DNA of 64,000 nt, taken from positions 234,440 to 298,439 of the forward strand of contig NZ_JACIJN010000004.1 in assembly GCF_014199415.1 (NCBI RefSeq), given 5' to 3'. This document shows, piece by piece, positions 17,986-27,517 of the stretch (position 1 is the first letter of the stretch; each line of letters starts with the position of its first letter). The notes below the pieces were generated by a model. It was not told where the DNA came from. It saw nothing but the letters and a program-made list of their open reading frames with translations, and made no database searches. Origin of the DNA: Sphingomonas endophytica. GTDB lineage: Bacteria; Pseudomonadota; Alphaproteobacteria; Sphingomonadales; Sphingomonadaceae. The position numbers and the translations under genes were made by a program.

Positions 17986-18915
17986 TCAGGCGGCGGGGCG
18001 CGCGGCCAGCTTCGCGTCGCGCGCCGCCTTCATCTTCGCGAAATCGTCGCCGGCGTGATAGCTCGACCGGGTCAGCGGCGACGAGGCGACCAGCAGGAAG
18101 CCCTTGGCGCGCCCGATCGCGGCATAAGCGTCGAACGCCGCGGGGGTGACGAAATCGGCGACCTTGGCATGGCGCGGCGTCGGCTGGAGATACTGCCCCA
18201 TCGTCAGGAAATCGATGTCGGCGGAGCGCATGTCGTCCATCACCTGATGAACTTCCAGCCGTTCCTCGCCGAGACCGAGCATGATGCCCGACTTGGTGAA
18301 AATGGATGGGTCAAGTTTCTTGACGCTTTCAAGCAACCGCAGCGATGCATAATAGCGCGCACCGGGTCGAATGGTCGGATACAGCCGCGGCACGGTTTCC
18401 AGATTGTGATTATATACGTCCGGACGCGCGGCAACGATTGCCTCGACCGCCGCCTCATGCTTGTTGCGGAAGTCGGGGGTCAGAATTTCGATCGTGGTAT
18501 TTGGATTGGTGCGACGGATGGCCTCGATGACCCTCACGAACTGCTTTGCACCGCCATCGGGCAGATCGTCGCGATCCACCGAGGTAACGACGATATGCGC
18601 CAACCCCATCTGCGCCGCCGCATCGGCGACGTTCTGCGGCTCCATCGGATCGACCGCGCGCGGCATCCCCGTCTTCACGTTACAGAAGGCGCAGGCGCGC
18701 GTGCACGTATCGCCGAGGATCATGACGGTGGCGTGCTTCTTGGTCCAGCACTCCCCGATGTTCGGGCAGGCGGCCTCTTCGCACACCGTCGTCAGGCTCT
18801 TCGAGCGCATCAGCGCGCGAGTCGCGGCGAAGCCCTCGCTGGTCGGGGCTTTTACCCGGATCCAGTCGGGCTTGCGTTGCCGCTGGGGAGCCGGGAGCGG
18901 GGTCATGTCGTTCAT
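17986..18915 (-). CDS. lipA: Lipoyl synthase LipA
   Basis: A 309-residue radical-SAM enzyme that inserts two sulfur atoms into octanoyl groups on the lipoyl domains of 2-oxoacid dehydrogenases and the glycine cleavage system. The auxiliary cluster ligands are in [12 protein letters not shown] (Cys 45, 50 and 56) and the SAM cluster ligands in CTRACAFC (Cys 71, 75 and 78). The C-terminal auxiliary-cluster ligand region reads [15 protein letters not shown], with the usual RSSYH motif. Length and start are typical. It leads a two-gene unit with ratA and is divergent from the carbonic anhydrase gene across 52 bases. Confidence 0.97.
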   Translation of the reverse strand: MNDMTPLPAPQRQRKPDWIRVKAPTSEGFAATRALMRSKSLTTVCEEAACPNIGECWTKKHATVMILGDTCTRACAFCNVKTGMPRAVDPMEPQNVADAAAQMGLAHIVVTSVDRDDLPDGGAKQFVRVIEAIRRTNPNTTIEILTPDFRNKHEAAVEAIVAARPDVYNHNLETVPRLYPTIRPGARYYASLRLLESVKKLDPSIFTKSGIMLGLGEERLEVHQVMDDMRSADIDFLTMGQYLQPTPRHAKVADFVTPAAFDAYAAIGRAKGFLLVASSPLTRSSYHAGDDFAKMKAARDAKLAARPAA

Positions 18916-18967
18916 GGGCAGCAGATAGCGTTTACTTCCACCCGAAACAACGAAGGGCTTTTACGGC

Positions 18968-19597
18968 ATGAGAAAGTTCCACGACCTGATCGAGGGCTAT
19001 TACCGCTTCCGCGGCAACGAATGGATCGAGGAGCGCGAGAGCTGGAGCAAGCTGGCCGAGGGTCAGGAGCCCAAGGTGATGGTGATCGCCTGCTCCGACA
19101 GCCGTGTCGATCCCGCGACGATCTTCGGCACGGTGCCGGGCGAGGTGTTCGTGGTGCGCAACGTCGCCAACCTCGTCCCGCCGTTCGATCCGTCGGGCGG
19201 TCTGCACGGCGTGTCGGCAGCGCTGGAATTCGCGGTCACGGTGCTGAAGGTCGACGAGATCCTGGTGCTGGGCCACGGCCAGTGCGGCGGCGTCAAGGCG
19301 TCACTGTCGGGCGCGCTGCGCGATGCCAAGCCGGGTGAAGGCGGGTTCGTCGCCGAGTGGATCAAGCTGCTCGACGAAGCGCGCGAGAAGGTGATCGCCG
19401 AGCATGGCGACGGCCCCGAGGGCCAGACCGCGCTGGAGCGCGAGGGCGTCAAGGTCTCGATCGAAAATCTGAAGACTTTCCCGTTCGTCCAGCAGCGGCT
19501 GGAGGACGGCTCGCTGACGCTGCACGGCGCGGTGTTCGCGATCAAGGACGGCAAGCTGAACGTGCTGCAGGAAGACGGGCATTACGAAGCCGCGTAA
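18968..19597 (+). CDS. can: Beta-class carbonic anhydrase
   Basis: A 209-residue zinc enzyme interconverting CO2 and bicarbonate, needed in air to supply bicarbonate for carboxylases. Zinc ligands and active-site residues are visible: Cys 42, Asp 44 and Arg 46 in ACSDSRVDP, and His 103 and Cys 106 in GHGQCGG. The substrate pocket segment VVRNVANLVPP follows the first motif. There is no signal peptide, so it is cytosolic. The 317-base gap after it (19598-19914) contains two large palindromic repeats and no gene that I can support. Confidence 0.95.
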   Translation: MRKFHDLIEGYYRFRGNEWIEERESWSKLAEGQEPKVMVIACSDSRVDPATIFGTVPGEVFVVRNVANLVPPFDPSGGLHGVSAALEFAVTVLKVDEILVLGHGQCGGVKASLSGALRDAKPGEGGFVAEWIKLLDEAREKVIAEHGDGPEGQTALEREGVKVSIENLKTFPFVQQRLEDGSLTLHGAVFAIKDGKLNVLQEDGHYEAA

Positions 19598-19672
19598 GCG
19601 GTTGTGACGTGCGGCGGCCGCTTCGTTCCCTAGCCGGGGGGCGGGGCGGCCGATTCCGTTTGCAAGGCGGCT

Positions 19673-19804
19673 GTCGCCCCTGCGCAGGCAGGGGCCCATG
19701 GCTGTGGATTGGACGTGTGCGGGCGCGGACACACGGGCCGCGCATGTGTCCGCGCCGTTCCGCGTGGCGAAAGAGACATGGGCCCCTGCCTGCGCAGGGG
19801 CGAC
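19673..19804. repeat. Nested palindrome, GTCGCCCCTGCGCAGG family
   Basis: The outer arms are GTCGCCCCTGCGCAGGCAGG on the left and the mirrored CCTGCCTGCGCAGGGGCGAC on the right. Inside, a second unrelated inverted repeat (GCGGACACA and TGTGTCCGC) forms its own hairpin. A second element with the same outer arms but a different inner palindrome lies at 48989-49118. The structure resembles paired REP elements. Confidence 0.85.
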
Positions 19805-19833
19805 GGCGATCGTGGCACGGTCGGCCGCCTATG

Positions 19834-19911
19834 CGTCGCTCCGGACCTGATCCGGGGCCCCCGCTCCTTCCTCGCCAAAAGCGGGATCCCGGGTCGAGCC
19901 CGGGATGACGG
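19834..19911. repeat. Extragenic palindromic repeat, CCGGACTTGATCCGG family
   Basis: A diverged copy, starting TCCGGACCTGATCCGGGG and ending GGATCCCGGGTCGAGCCCGG with ATGACG. It lies right behind the aspS stop codon and after the nested palindrome. The spacer GCTCCTTCCTCGCCAAAAGC resembles those of other family members. Confidence 0.75.
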
Positions 19912-19914
19912 GCG

Positions 19915-21732
19915 TCACCCCGCGTGCGGGCTGACCGTCGCGGTGGCGTCCTTCTTCGGCGCGTCCGCCGTCACCCGCACGCTCAGCTCGCGAAGCTGCT
20001 TCACCGACGCCGGCGACGGCGCGCCCATCAGCAGGTCCTCGGCGCGCTGGTTCATCGGGAACAGCGACACTTCGCGCAGATTCTGCGCGTCGCACACCAG
20101 CATCACGATCCGGTCGACGCCCGCCGCCATTCCGCCGTGCGGCGGTGCGCCATATTGGAACGCGCGGTAGAGGCCGCCGAAGCGCTCCTCGACATCCGCC
20201 TTCGACAACCCGACCAGCTCGAACGCCTTGACCATCAGCTCGGGCGACTGGTTGCGGATCGAGCCCGAGGCGATCTCATAGCCGTTGCAGACCAGATCGT
20301 ACTGATACGCCTTGATCGTCAGCGGGTCCTGCCCGGTGAGCGCGTCCATCCCGCCCTGCGGCATCGAGAACGGGTTGTGCGCGAACTCGACCTTCTTCTC
20401 GTCCTCGTCATATTCGTAGAAGGGGAAATCGACGATCCAGCACAGCCGGAACGCGCCCTGCTCGATCAGCCCGAGCTGGTCGGCGACGCGGGTGCGCGCG
20501 AGGCCCGCCAGCTTGGCGGCCTGCTCGGGCTTGCCGGCGGCGAAGAACAGCCCGTCGTCCGGCCCGAGCCCGAGCGCGGCATACAGCGCCTCCATCCCCT
20601 CGGTGCCGTGATTCTTGGCGATCGGGCCACCGAACTCGCCGCCCTTGCGGGTGACATAGCCGAGCCCGGCATGGCCCTCGCTGCGCGCCCAGTCGTTCAT
20701 CTCGTCGAAGAACTTGCGGCTCTTCTCGGCGGTCTTCGGCGCGGGGATCGCGCGGACGACGCCGCCCGAACCGACGATCTTCTCGAACAAGCCGAAGCCC
20801 GAGGTCGTGAAATGCGCCGACACGTCGGTGATGAGGAGCGGGTTGCGCAGGTCGGGCTTGTCGCTGCCGTACTTGAGCATCGACTCGTCATAGGGGATGC
20901 GCGGAAATTCACCGATCGGGGTGACGGTACGGCCGTCGGCAAATTTCTCAAAGATGCCGCCGATCACCGGCTCCATCGTCTCCCAGACCTCTTCCTGCGT
21001 GACGAAGCTCATCTCGAGGTCGAGCTGGTAGAATTCGCCCGGCAGCCGGTCGGCGCGCGGGTCCTCGTCGCGGAAGCACGGCGCGATCTGGAAATAGCGG
21101 TCGAAGCCCGCGACCATCAGCAACTGCTTGTACTGCTGCGGCGCCTGCGGGAGCGCGTAGAACTTGCCGGGATGGATGCGGCTCGGCACCAGGAAGTCGC
21201 GCGCGCCCTCGGGCGACGAGGCGGTGAGGATCGGGGTCGAATATTCGGTGAAGCCGGCATCCTCCATGCGGCGGCGCATGTCGGAGATCACCTTGGTGCG
21301 GCGAACGATATTGGCGTGCAGCGTCTCGCGGCGCAGGTCGAGGAAGCGATAGCGGAGGCGGATGTCCTCGGGATAATCCTGCTCGCCCGCCACCGGCATC
21401 GGCAACTCCTCGGCCGCGGACAGCACGGTCGCACCGCGCGCATAGACCTCGATCTCACCGGTGGCGAGATTGCCGTTCACCGTGCCCTCGCTGCGGCGCT
21501 TCACGCTGCCGTCGATCGTGACCACCGACTCGACGCGCACCGCATCGAGGATCGCCAGCGCGGGCGAGTCGCTGTCGGCGACGATCTGCGTGATGCCGTA
21601 ATGGTCGCGCAGGTCGACGAACAGCACGCCGCCATGGTCACGCTTGCGATGCACCCAGCCGGAGAGGCGGACGGTGTCACCGGCCTGATCGGCGGACAGC
21701 GCGGCGCAATGGTGGGTGCGATAGGCGTGCAT
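19915..21732 (-). CDS. aspS: Aspartyl-tRNA synthetase, probably non-discriminating
   Basis: A 605-residue class II synthetase charging tRNA-Asp. The N-terminal anticodon-binding OB fold begins [21 protein letters not shown]; motif 2 is [21 protein letters not shown] and motif 3 is [14 protein letters not shown] bacterial insertion domain lies between the motifs. The start ATG at 21732 matches the family (MHAYRTHHC); the open frame further upstream is a shadow of rnd. The histidine in RDHGG is the residue associated with non-discriminating enzymes, which also charge tRNA-Asn for amidation by GatCAB. The C-terminal 20 residues (from APKKDATA) are an extra tail. Confidence 0.95.
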   Translation of the reverse strand: MHAYRTHHCAALSADQAGDTVRLSGWVHRKRDHGGVLFVDLRDHYGITQIVADSDSPALAILDAVRVESVVTIDGSVKRRSEGTVNGNLATGEIEVYARGATVLSAAEELPMPVAGEQDYPEDIRLRYRFLDLRRETLHANIVRRTKVISDMRRRMEDAGFTEYSTPILTASSPEGARDFLVPSRIHPGKFYALPQAPQQYKQLLMVAGFDRYFQIAPCFRDEDPRADRLPGEFYQLDLEMSFVTQEEVWETMEPVIGGIFEKFADGRTVTPIGEFPRIPYDESMLKYGSDKPDLRNPLLITDVSAHFTTSGFGLFEKIVGSGGVVRAIPAPKTAEKSRKFFDEMNDWARSEGHAGLGYVTRKGGEFGGPIAKNHGTEGMEALYAALGLGPDDGLFFAAGKPEQAAKLAGLARTRVADQLGLIEQGAFRLCWIVDFPFYEYDEDEKKVEFAHNPFSMPQGGMDALTGQDPLTIKAYQYDLVCNGYEIASGSIRNQSPELMVKAFELVGLSKADVEERFGGLYRAFQYGAPPHGGMAAGVDRIVMLVCDAQNLREVSLFPMNQRAEDLLMGAPSPASVKQLRELSVRVTADAPKKDATATVSPHAG

Positions 21733-21855
21733 GAAAAATCTCTGACCAATGGGCGACCGCGCGAGCGCGCACGGCCACATTTCCGACAGGCGTCGCCCTC
21801 CCCTTTCGGAACCCACTTTGTCAAGGCGCGTGAGCCGGGCTATGGACGGGCGCTT

Positions 21856-23031
21856 ATGCACGTCCATCCGCTCATCACCGACAGCGCAACGCTCGCCAAT
21901 CTCTGTGCCCGCCTTGCCGATGCCCCGTTCGTCACCGTCGACACCGAGTTCATGCGCGAGAGCACCTATTACCCGGAGCTCTGCCTGATCCAGATCGCCG
22001 ATACCGAGGAGGCCGCGGCGATCGACCCGATGGCGCCGGGGATCGATCTCGGGCCGCTGCTCGACCTGCTGGTCGACAATGAGGAGGTGCTCAAGGTCTT
22101 CCACGCCGGCGGGCAGGACATCGAGATCATCTACAATCTGACCGGGCGCACCCCGCATCCGCTGTTCGACACGCAGGTCGCGGCGATGGCGCTGGGTCAG
22201 GGCGAGCAGATCGGCTACTCGAACCTCGTCGACAGCTGGCTGGGCGTGCAGATCGACAAGGGCGCGCGCTTCACCGACTGGGCGCGCCGTCCGCTCGACG
22301 CGCGGCAGATCGAATATGCGATCGGCGACGTGACGCACCTGTCGAACATCTTCCCCAAGATGCTGGAGCGTCTGCGCAAGACCGGGCGCGGCGCGTGGCT
22401 CGATCAGGAGATGGAGCGGCTCGCCGATCCCGCCAATTACGCCAACGACCCGGATGTGGCGTGGAAGCGCGTGCGCGTATCGAGCCGCAAGCCCGAGGTG
22501 CTCGGGCGGCTGAAGGCGATTGCGCGCTGGCGCGAGCTGGAGGCGCAGGCCAAGGACCTGCCGCGCGGGCGGATCGTCAAGGACGAAACGATCGCCGATC
22601 TCGCCGGCCACGCGCCGCGCAAGCAGGCCGATCTCGCCAAGGTGCGCGGGCTGTCGCAGACCTGGGCGGGCAACGACATCGGCGCGCGGCTGATGGCGGC
22701 GATCGAGGGCGCGCAGCCGCTGCCCGACGACGAGATGCCGCCGCGCGAGGATCGCAAACCGGGGCTGGGCAAGGAGGGCGCTTTGGTCGCCGATCTGCTC
22801 AAGCTGCTACTCAAGATCCGTGCGCGCGACATCGACGTCGCGCCGCGGCTGCTGGCGCGCGGCGACGAGCTGGAATTGCTCGCCGCCGGGCAGCGGCAGG
22901 GGTTGCAGATCCTGCAGGGCTGGCGGTTCGACCAGTTCGGGCAGGATGCGCTTGATCTGGTCGAGGGGCGACTCGGTTTCGCGGTGCAGGACGGGCGGCT
23001 GAAGATGACGCGCACGGAGGCGGCGGCATGA
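21856..23031 (+). CDS. rnd: Ribonuclease D
   Basis: A 391-residue 3'-to-5' exoribonuclease of the DEDDy family that trims tRNA and other stable RNA precursors. Exo motifs: [10 protein letters not shown] (Asp 29 and Glu 31), [11 protein letters not shown] (Asp 88) and the Tyr/Asp pair in YAIGDVTHL. An HRDC domain follows (about residues 205-290), and a second helical region completes the protein. The ATG at 21856 is chosen because it directly precedes the conserved [14 protein letters not shown]; the open frame upstream is antisense to aspS. It is divergent from aspS across 123 bases and overlaps the following lipoprotein gene by 4 bases. Confidence 0.95.
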   Translation: MHVHPLITDSATLANLCARLADAPFVTVDTEFMRESTYYPELCLIQIADTEEAAAIDPMAPGIDLGPLLDLLVDNEEVLKVFHAGGQDIEIIYNLTGRTPHPLFDTQVAAMALGQGEQIGYSNLVDSWLGVQIDKGARFTDWARRPLDARQIEYAIGDVTHLSNIFPKMLERLRKTGRGAWLDQEMERLADPANYANDPDVAWKRVRVSSRKPEVLGRLKAIARWRELEAQAKDLPRGRIVKDETIADLAGHAPRKQADLAKVRGLSQTWAGNDIGARLMAAIEGAQPLPDDEMPPREDRKPGLGKEGALVADLLKLLLKIRARDIDVAPRLLARGDELELLAAGQRQGLQILQGWRFDQFGQDALDLVEGRLGFAVQDGRLKMTRTEAAA

Positions 23032-23318
23032 CGCGGACGATCGGACTGGTGATGCTGCTGGCGCTCGGCGCGTGCGCGAAGCCCGCGACATCGGTGGCCG
23101 CGAACGAAGCGCCCGGCGTGCAGTGCGACGCCAATGCGGTGCAGTCGCTCGTCGGGCGGATGGCGGCCGAGGTGACGGCCGAGGCGCAGAAGCGCAGCGG
23201 CGCGCGCACGGTGCGCAGCTATCGCAGCGGCGACGCGGTGACGATGGACTTCCGCCCCGACCGGCTGAACGTCGAGCGCGACGCCGCGGGCAAGGTGGTG
23301 AAGTTCAGCTGCGGGTGA
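23028..23318 (+). CDS. I78-type peptidase-inhibitor-like lipoprotein
   Basis: A 96-residue exported protein. The N-terminus [19 protein letters not shown] contains a lipobox (LGAC, Cys 16), so it is probably a lipoprotein. The mature part has the I78 inhibitor pattern: VQSLVGR, then RSGARTVRSYRSGDAVTMDF and RPDRLNVE, with a cysteine near each end for one disulfide. Members of this family inhibit elastase-like serine proteases or simply occur in the periplasm. Its ATG overlaps the rnd stop by 4 bases. Half of a palindromic repeat follows the stop at 23327-23354. Confidence 0.8.
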   Translation: MTRTIGLVMLLALGACAKPATSVAANEAPGVQCDANAVQSLVGRMAAEVTAEAQKRSGARTVRSYRSGDAVTMDFRPDRLNVERDAAGKVVKFSCG

Positions 23319-23326
23319 CGCCCCTG

Positions 23327-23354
23327 CGTCATCCCGGACTCGATCCGGGACGAC
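23327..23354. repeat. Half copy of the CCGGACTTGATCCGG repeat
   Basis: A single left arm, CGTCATCCCGGACTCGATCC followed by GGGACGACG, forms a short hairpin in the 58-base gap between the I78 lipoprotein gene and the end of the chemotaxis operon. The two transcripts converge here, so it may serve as a shared transcript end. Confidence 0.7.
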
Positions 23355-23376
23355 GTGAAGCGGAAGATGTTTCCGT

Positions 23377-25056
23377 CTAGAACAGCCCGTCGTCATCCTC
23401 GTCGAACGCCGGCGCCGCGCTCGCGGGCTGTTCCATGCCCGGCAGCAGGAATTGCGCGTGGATCGCGCGTTCCGAGGCCATCGTGTAGAGCCCGGCCGCC
23501 CATGGCAGCAACCGGTGCAGCGCGTTCTCGTCGGCCGGGGTCAGCGCGGTTTCGATCGCCTGCCGGTTGAGCACCACCGCGCCGACGTCGAGCCGATCGG
23601 CGAACACCTGTTCGTGCTGCAACGCGCCGACGTCCTCCTGCAGCGTGGCGATGATCCGCCGCGCCTCGTCGCCGCCGTTCGCCATCGCATGGTCGGAGGT
23701 CTCGCAGGCGCTGCGCACCACCGCCAGCGCATCGTCGAGCGCGCCGGTCGAGCCGCCCGCGCCGTCGCTGCCGCCTGGATGCAAGTCGAGCAGGCCGAGC
23801 GACTGCACCACCCGCTCGATATCGCTGCTCAGCCGCGTCAGCCGCGTCGCGCACGGGTTCACCTCGGTCGCGATCACCGCCACCGCACGCCCGATGATCC
23901 CGTGGCGACGGCACAGCAAGCGGGTGTTGGTCGAGATGTCCTGCACGTCCATTGCGATGCGCTGGATTCGCCCCAGCCCGCGGGTGAGATCGGCGATCGT
24001 GTTGGCGACGAACGCGGTCAGCCCCTCCAGCTGGCGATCGGCCTCGCTCAGCCGCCCGGTGACATGGCCGAGCCGCGCGATCCCGCTCTGCAGCTTGTTG
24101 AGCGCCTCGCTCTCCTCGCCCTGAGCCTGCGCGGCGATGATCTTCATCAGCCCGCCGGCCAGCGGGCCGAGCTGCGCGAGCGAGCCGACCAGCGCGCTCA
24201 TCTCGCGCCGGAAGTCGTCCGCAATTCCCGCCATCTGCGCCGCGACCAGCCGCGAGAGATGCGCGCTGGCGCCCGGCGCGTCATGTTCCGCATGCGCCGC
24301 ACGCAGGATCGCCACGCAATGTTCGACCCGCTGGCGCACGCTGTCGCCGACCTGGATCGCGCCGAGAATGCGCGCGACCTCGGCTTGCACCTGCTGCATG
24401 ATCGCGCGCACGTCGCGCGCCATCCGCGCGGTCGCCTCGAGGTGGCGTTCGAGCACATCGGCGTCGCCGGACAGTTCGGCAGGCACGGTCGCGGGCACCT
24501 TGCGGCATTCGTCGGCGAGCAGGTCGTCCGCCTCCTTCACGTCGCGCACAACCGTGCCGAAGCTGGCGAGTTCCTGCTCGAACTGCTTCAGCTCGCGCCG
24601 CCCGCTGTCGAGCTTGCCCTCCATCCCGGTCGCGAATTGCACGAAGGACATTTCGCCCGACGAGGCGATCTTGATGTTCATGCCGTAGATGCTGAGCGTC
24701 CGCAGCAGCTCGGCGACGTCCGACAACAGCTCGCGCAGCTCGCGGGTGCGCAGCGTCAGCGCGCCGATCTGCCCGGCGCGTTGCCGACGCTGTTCGGGAA
24801 TGGTGCCGAGCCGGTGCGCGGCCTGCCGCAGCTTGTCGACCGCCGCGCCCGCCACTTCGGGCGACAGCGCGCGCTGGACCTCGTCGAGCCCGGTCGCCAT
24901 CCGGTCGACGGTGTCGATCGTCGAGGCGAGCGTCTCGCCGACCGCGCGGAAGCGCGTTTCAAGATCGCCGATCAACAGGTCGAGATCGTCGGCCAATCCG
25001 CCGAGCGGCAACGCGGTGGCGGTCGCCGGATCGATGGTGCTCAACAGCATGTCCAC
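23377..25056 (-). CDS. Degenerate MCP-like coiled-coil protein, last gene of the che operon
   Basis: A 559-residue soluble, almost wholly helical protein with no membrane segments. Residues about 367-402 (IQRIAMDVQDISTNTRLLCR, then RHGIIGRAVAVIATEV) align by eye with the receptor hairpin tip [20 protein letters not shown] and [11 protein letters not shown] of the neighbouring MCPs, but the Glu and Ala pattern needed for CheA/CheW contact is lost. Other long helices (for example 60-130 and 240-330) resemble receptor coiled coils. The C-terminus is acidic (AFDEDDDGLF). It starts 9 bases after the cheB stop, so it belongs to the che operon. Possible roles are a decoy or modulator of the signalling array; no family name can be given with confidence. 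Confidence 0.7.
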   Translation of the reverse strand: MDMLLSTIDPATATALPLGGLADDLDLLIGDLETRFRAVGETLASTIDTVDRMATGLDEVQRALSPEVAGAAVDKLRQAAHRLGTIPEQRRQRAGQIGALTLRTRELRELLSDVAELLRTLSIYGMNIKIASSGEMSFVQFATGMEGKLDSGRRELKQFEQELASFGTVVRDVKEADDLLADECRKVPATVPAELSGDADVLERHLEATARMARDVRAIMQQVQAEVARILGAIQVGDSVRQRVEHCVAILRAAHAEHDAPGASAHLSRLVAAQMAGIADDFRREMSALVGSLAQLGPLAGGLMKIIAAQAQGEESEALNKLQSGIARLGHVTGRLSEADRQLEGLTAFVANTIADLTRGLGRIQRIAMDVQDISTNTRLLCRRHGIIGRAVAVIATEVNPCATRLTRLSSDIERVVQSLGLLDLHPGGSDGAGGSTGALDDALAVVRSACETSDHAMANGGDEARRIIATLQEDVGALQHEQVFADRLDVGAVVLNRQAIETALTPADENALHRLLPWAAGLYTMASERAIHAQFLLPGMEQPASAAPAFDEDDDGLF

Positions 25057-25065
25057 TCCTTTCCC

Positions 25066-26139
25066 TTAACGCGCGGTCGCGGTCAGCAGCTCGCGCGCGA
25101 TGCGCCCCAGCGGGACGATCCGGTCCGCCGCGCCGCGCGCGATCGCTTCCTTCGGCATCCCGAACACGATCGACGTCTCCTCATCCTGCGCGAAGGTGCG
25201 CGCGCCGGCGGTCTTCATCTCCAGCAAGCCGCGCGCCCCGTCGTCGCCCATCCCGGTCATGATGATGCCGACCGCATTCGACCCGGCGTTGCGCGCGGCC
25301 GAGCGGAACAGCACGTCGACCGACGGGCGATGCCGCGATACCAGCGGCCCTTCCTTCACGGCCACGACATAGCGTGCGCCCTGCCGCTCCAGCATCGTAT
25401 GGCGCAGTCCGCCCGGCGCGATCAGCGCACGGCCGCGCATCACCGTGTCGCCGTCCTCGGCCTCCTTGACGTCGATCTGGCACAGCCCGTCGAGCCGCCG
25501 CGCGAAGGCGCGCGTGAAGCTTTCCGGCATGTGCTGGACGATCACGATGCCCGGCGAGTTGGCGGGCAGCGCCTCCAGCACCTCGCGCAACGCCTCGGTC
25601 CCGCCGGTCGACGCGCCGATGCACACCACCATCTCGGTGGTCTTGCTCATCGCGCGCCCGGTCGGCGGCGGCAGCACCGCGTCGGCGGACAATTTCTGCT
25701 GCGGCGCGCGCACCGTCGCCGAACGGCGCGCGCCAAGCCGCGCGCGCGCCGCGCCCCTGACGGTCTCGCGGATCAACAGGTGCGATTCGGCGAGATGATC
25801 GGCGACCCCGACGCGCGGCTTGAGGATCACGTCGACCGCGCCCGCCTCCAGCGCCTGCAACAGCGTCTCCGACCCTTCCTCGACCAGCGACGAGCACATC
25901 ACCACCGGCACCGGGCATTGCGCCATCAGCCGCCGCAGGAAGGTGATGCCGTCCATGCGCGGCATCTCGACGTCGAGCGTGATGACGTCGGGCACCTCGG
26001 CCTGCATGTAGCGCGCGGCGGCGAACGGATCAGCGGCGGCGGCGATCACCTCGATCTGCGGATCGGCGGAAAGGATCGCGGTCATCGCCTGACGCACGCT
26101 GGCGCTGTCGTCGATGATCAGGACGCGGGTCTTCTTCAT
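25066..26139 (-). CDS. cheB: Chemotaxis methylesterase/deamidase CheB
   Basis: A 357-residue response regulator that removes receptor methyl groups (and may deamidate glutamines) when phosphorylated by CheA, giving adaptation. The receiver has DD at residues 10-11, phospho-Asp 56 in [11 protein letters not shown], and KPR near 107. The methylesterase domain has the catalytic Ser 177 in [11 protein letters not shown], His 203 in VQHMPESFT, and the Asp in TGMGDDGA. The linker (about residues 125-165) is long and Arg/Ala-rich. It follows cheR after 6 bases and precedes the MCP-like gene. Confidence 0.97.
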   Translation of the reverse strand: MKKTRVLIIDDSASVRQAMTAILSADPQIEVIAAAADPFAAARYMQAEVPDVITLDVEMPRMDGITFLRRLMAQCPVPVVMCSSLVEEGSETLLQALEAGAVDVILKPRVGVADHLAESHLLIRETVRGAARARLGARRSATVRAPQQKLSADAVLPPPTGRAMSKTTEMVVCIGASTGGTEALREVLEALPANSPGIVIVQHMPESFTRAFARRLDGLCQIDVKEAEDGDTVMRGRALIAPGGLRHTMLERQGARYVVAVKEGPLVSRHRPSVDVLFRSAARNAGSNAVGIIMTGMGDDGARGLLEMKTAGARTFAQDEETSIVFGMPKEAIARGAADRIVPLGRIARELLTATAR

Positions 26140-26145
26140 GGCCGC

Positions 26146-26997
26146 TCAGATCTTCTTGAACACGGTGTTGGCCACCACGGTGAGAGGAAGGGTAAAGCCC
26201 GCGACCGACTCGGAATGGCCGAGGAACAGCAGCCCGCCCGGCCGCAGACACGCCGCCAGCCGTCGCACGACCTGCTCCTGGGTCGGCTTGTCGAAATAGA
26301 TCAGGACGTTGCGACAGAAGATCATGTCCATCGGCGCCCCGACCGGATATTGATCGTCCATCAGGTTGAGCTGGGCGAAGCCGATCGCACCGCGCAATTC
26401 GGGCACGATCCGCACCTCCTCGCGCTCACGGTCGCGCGGGCGCAGCACGTAGCGCTGGCGCAGCGCGGCGGGCACCGGCTCGACCATCGCCGCCGGGTAG
26501 ACGCCGCGCCGCGCCGCCGCCAGCACCTCGGTATCGAGGTCGGTGGCGAGGATACCGTAATCCGGGCCGCGCCGGTCACGCGCGAAGGCGTCGAGCACCA
26601 TCGCGATCGTGTAGGGCTCGGCCCCGGTCGAGCAGGCCGCGCTCCACACCCGCAGCCGCCGCACGCCCTCCGCCTGCATCTCGGGCAGCGCGACCTGTTG
26701 CAGATAGTCGAAGTGCTTGGGTTCGCGGAAGAAGTCGGTCTTGTTGGTGGTGACCGCGTTCAGGAGGTGCTGCCGCTCGGCATCGAGATTGCCGGGCTCG
26801 AACAGCCACCCGCAATAATCGTCGAGCGAGGCGTGCTGCGTCGCGCGCACGCGCCGCCGCAGCCGCCCCTCGATCATCGTCAGCTTGGCGGGCGGCAGGC
26901 GGATGCCCGCCTGCGCATAGATGTAGCGCGCGATCCGGTCGAAGTCGCGCCGCGACAGCGCGTCCTCGGCCGTCGCGGACCATGCCGGCGCGCTCAT
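26146..26997 (-). CDS. cheR: Chemotaxis receptor methyltransferase CheR
   Basis: A 283-residue SAM-dependent enzyme that methylates receptor glutamates. The N-terminal all-alpha domain holds DFDRIARYIYAQAGIRL; the SAM domain has LRVWSAACSTGAEPYTIAM, ILATDLDTEVLAAARRGVY and the catalytic-domain motif MIFCRNVLIYF, ending with LFLGHSES. The ATG at 26997 fits the family and lies 19 bases after the cheW stop; the longer open frame upstream is antisense shadow. No TPR or other extra domain is present. Confidence 0.96.
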   Translation of the reverse strand: MSAPAWSATAEDALSRRDFDRIARYIYAQAGIRLPPAKLTMIEGRLRRRVRATQHASLDDYCGWLFEPGNLDAERQHLLNAVTTNKTDFFREPKHFDYLQQVALPEMQAEGVRRLRVWSAACSTGAEPYTIAMVLDAFARDRRGPDYGILATDLDTEVLAAARRGVYPAAMVEPVPAALRQRYVLRPRDREREEVRIVPELRGAIGFAQLNLMDDQYPVGAPMDMIFCRNVLIYFDKPTQEQVVRRLAACLRPGGLLFLGHSESVAGFTLPLTVVANTVFKKI

Positions 26998-27016
26998 GCC
27001 CCGCCCCCGACGCGCA

Positions 27017-27517
27017 TCATGCCGCAAGCGTGCCGGGCGCCACGTCGCCGCCGAACAGGTCGGCATCGTCGTTCGCGAAAATCCGTGTGAGGTCGAGCAG
27101 GGCGACGAAGCCGTCCTCGCGGCGCAGGATCGCCTCGACATGCCCGGAGCGCCAGCGTCCGCCGAGATCGGGTGACGGCTCGACCGCATCGGCGCCGAAG
27201 CGGCTGACGTCGAGCACGCGGTCGACCACCAGCCCGAGCACCAGCGGTGCGGCATCGGCGACCGGCGTCTCCACCACCAGCACGCGCGTCGCGAGCGTCG
27301 TCTCCGCCGCGCCCAGTCCGAGCCGCACGCGAAGGTCGATCATCGGCACCGAAGTGCCGCGCACGTCGGTGAGGCCGAGCAGCCACGCCGGGGCGTCGGG
27401 CATCCGGAACGCCGGGCGATGGTCGAGGATTTCGCGCACGTCGGTGACCGGAAGCGCGAACCGCTCCTCGCCGAGACCGAAGACGACGACCTGAAGTTCC
27501 TGTCCGATAATGCTCAT
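27017..27517 (-). CDS. cheW: CheW coupling protein (copy 1, next to cheR)
   Basis: A 166-residue adaptor that links receptors to CheA. It contains a single CheW-like beta-barrel: [44 protein letters not shown], and [14 protein letters not shown]. The C-terminus is acidic with an FGGD segment. Its ATG overlaps the stop of the fourth MCP gene of the operon by 4 bases. It differs clearly in sequence from the cheW beside cheA, so the operon encodes two distinct adaptors. Confidence 0.95.
   Translation of the reverse strand: MSIIGQELQVVVFGLGEERFALPVTDVREILDHRPAFRMPDAPAWLLGLTDVRGTSVPMIDLRVRLGLGAAETTLATRVLVVETPVADAAPLVLGLVVDRVLDVSRFGADAVEPSPDLGGRWRSGHVEAILRREDGFVALLDLTRIFANDDADLFGGDVAPGTLAA

Noticed and set aside
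23452..27090. A 1212-codon plus-strand frame opposite the che operon
   Set aside because: It lies antisense to four recognised che genes and is made of His, Arg, Asp and Gln-rich shadow sequence. Length alone is not evidence here.
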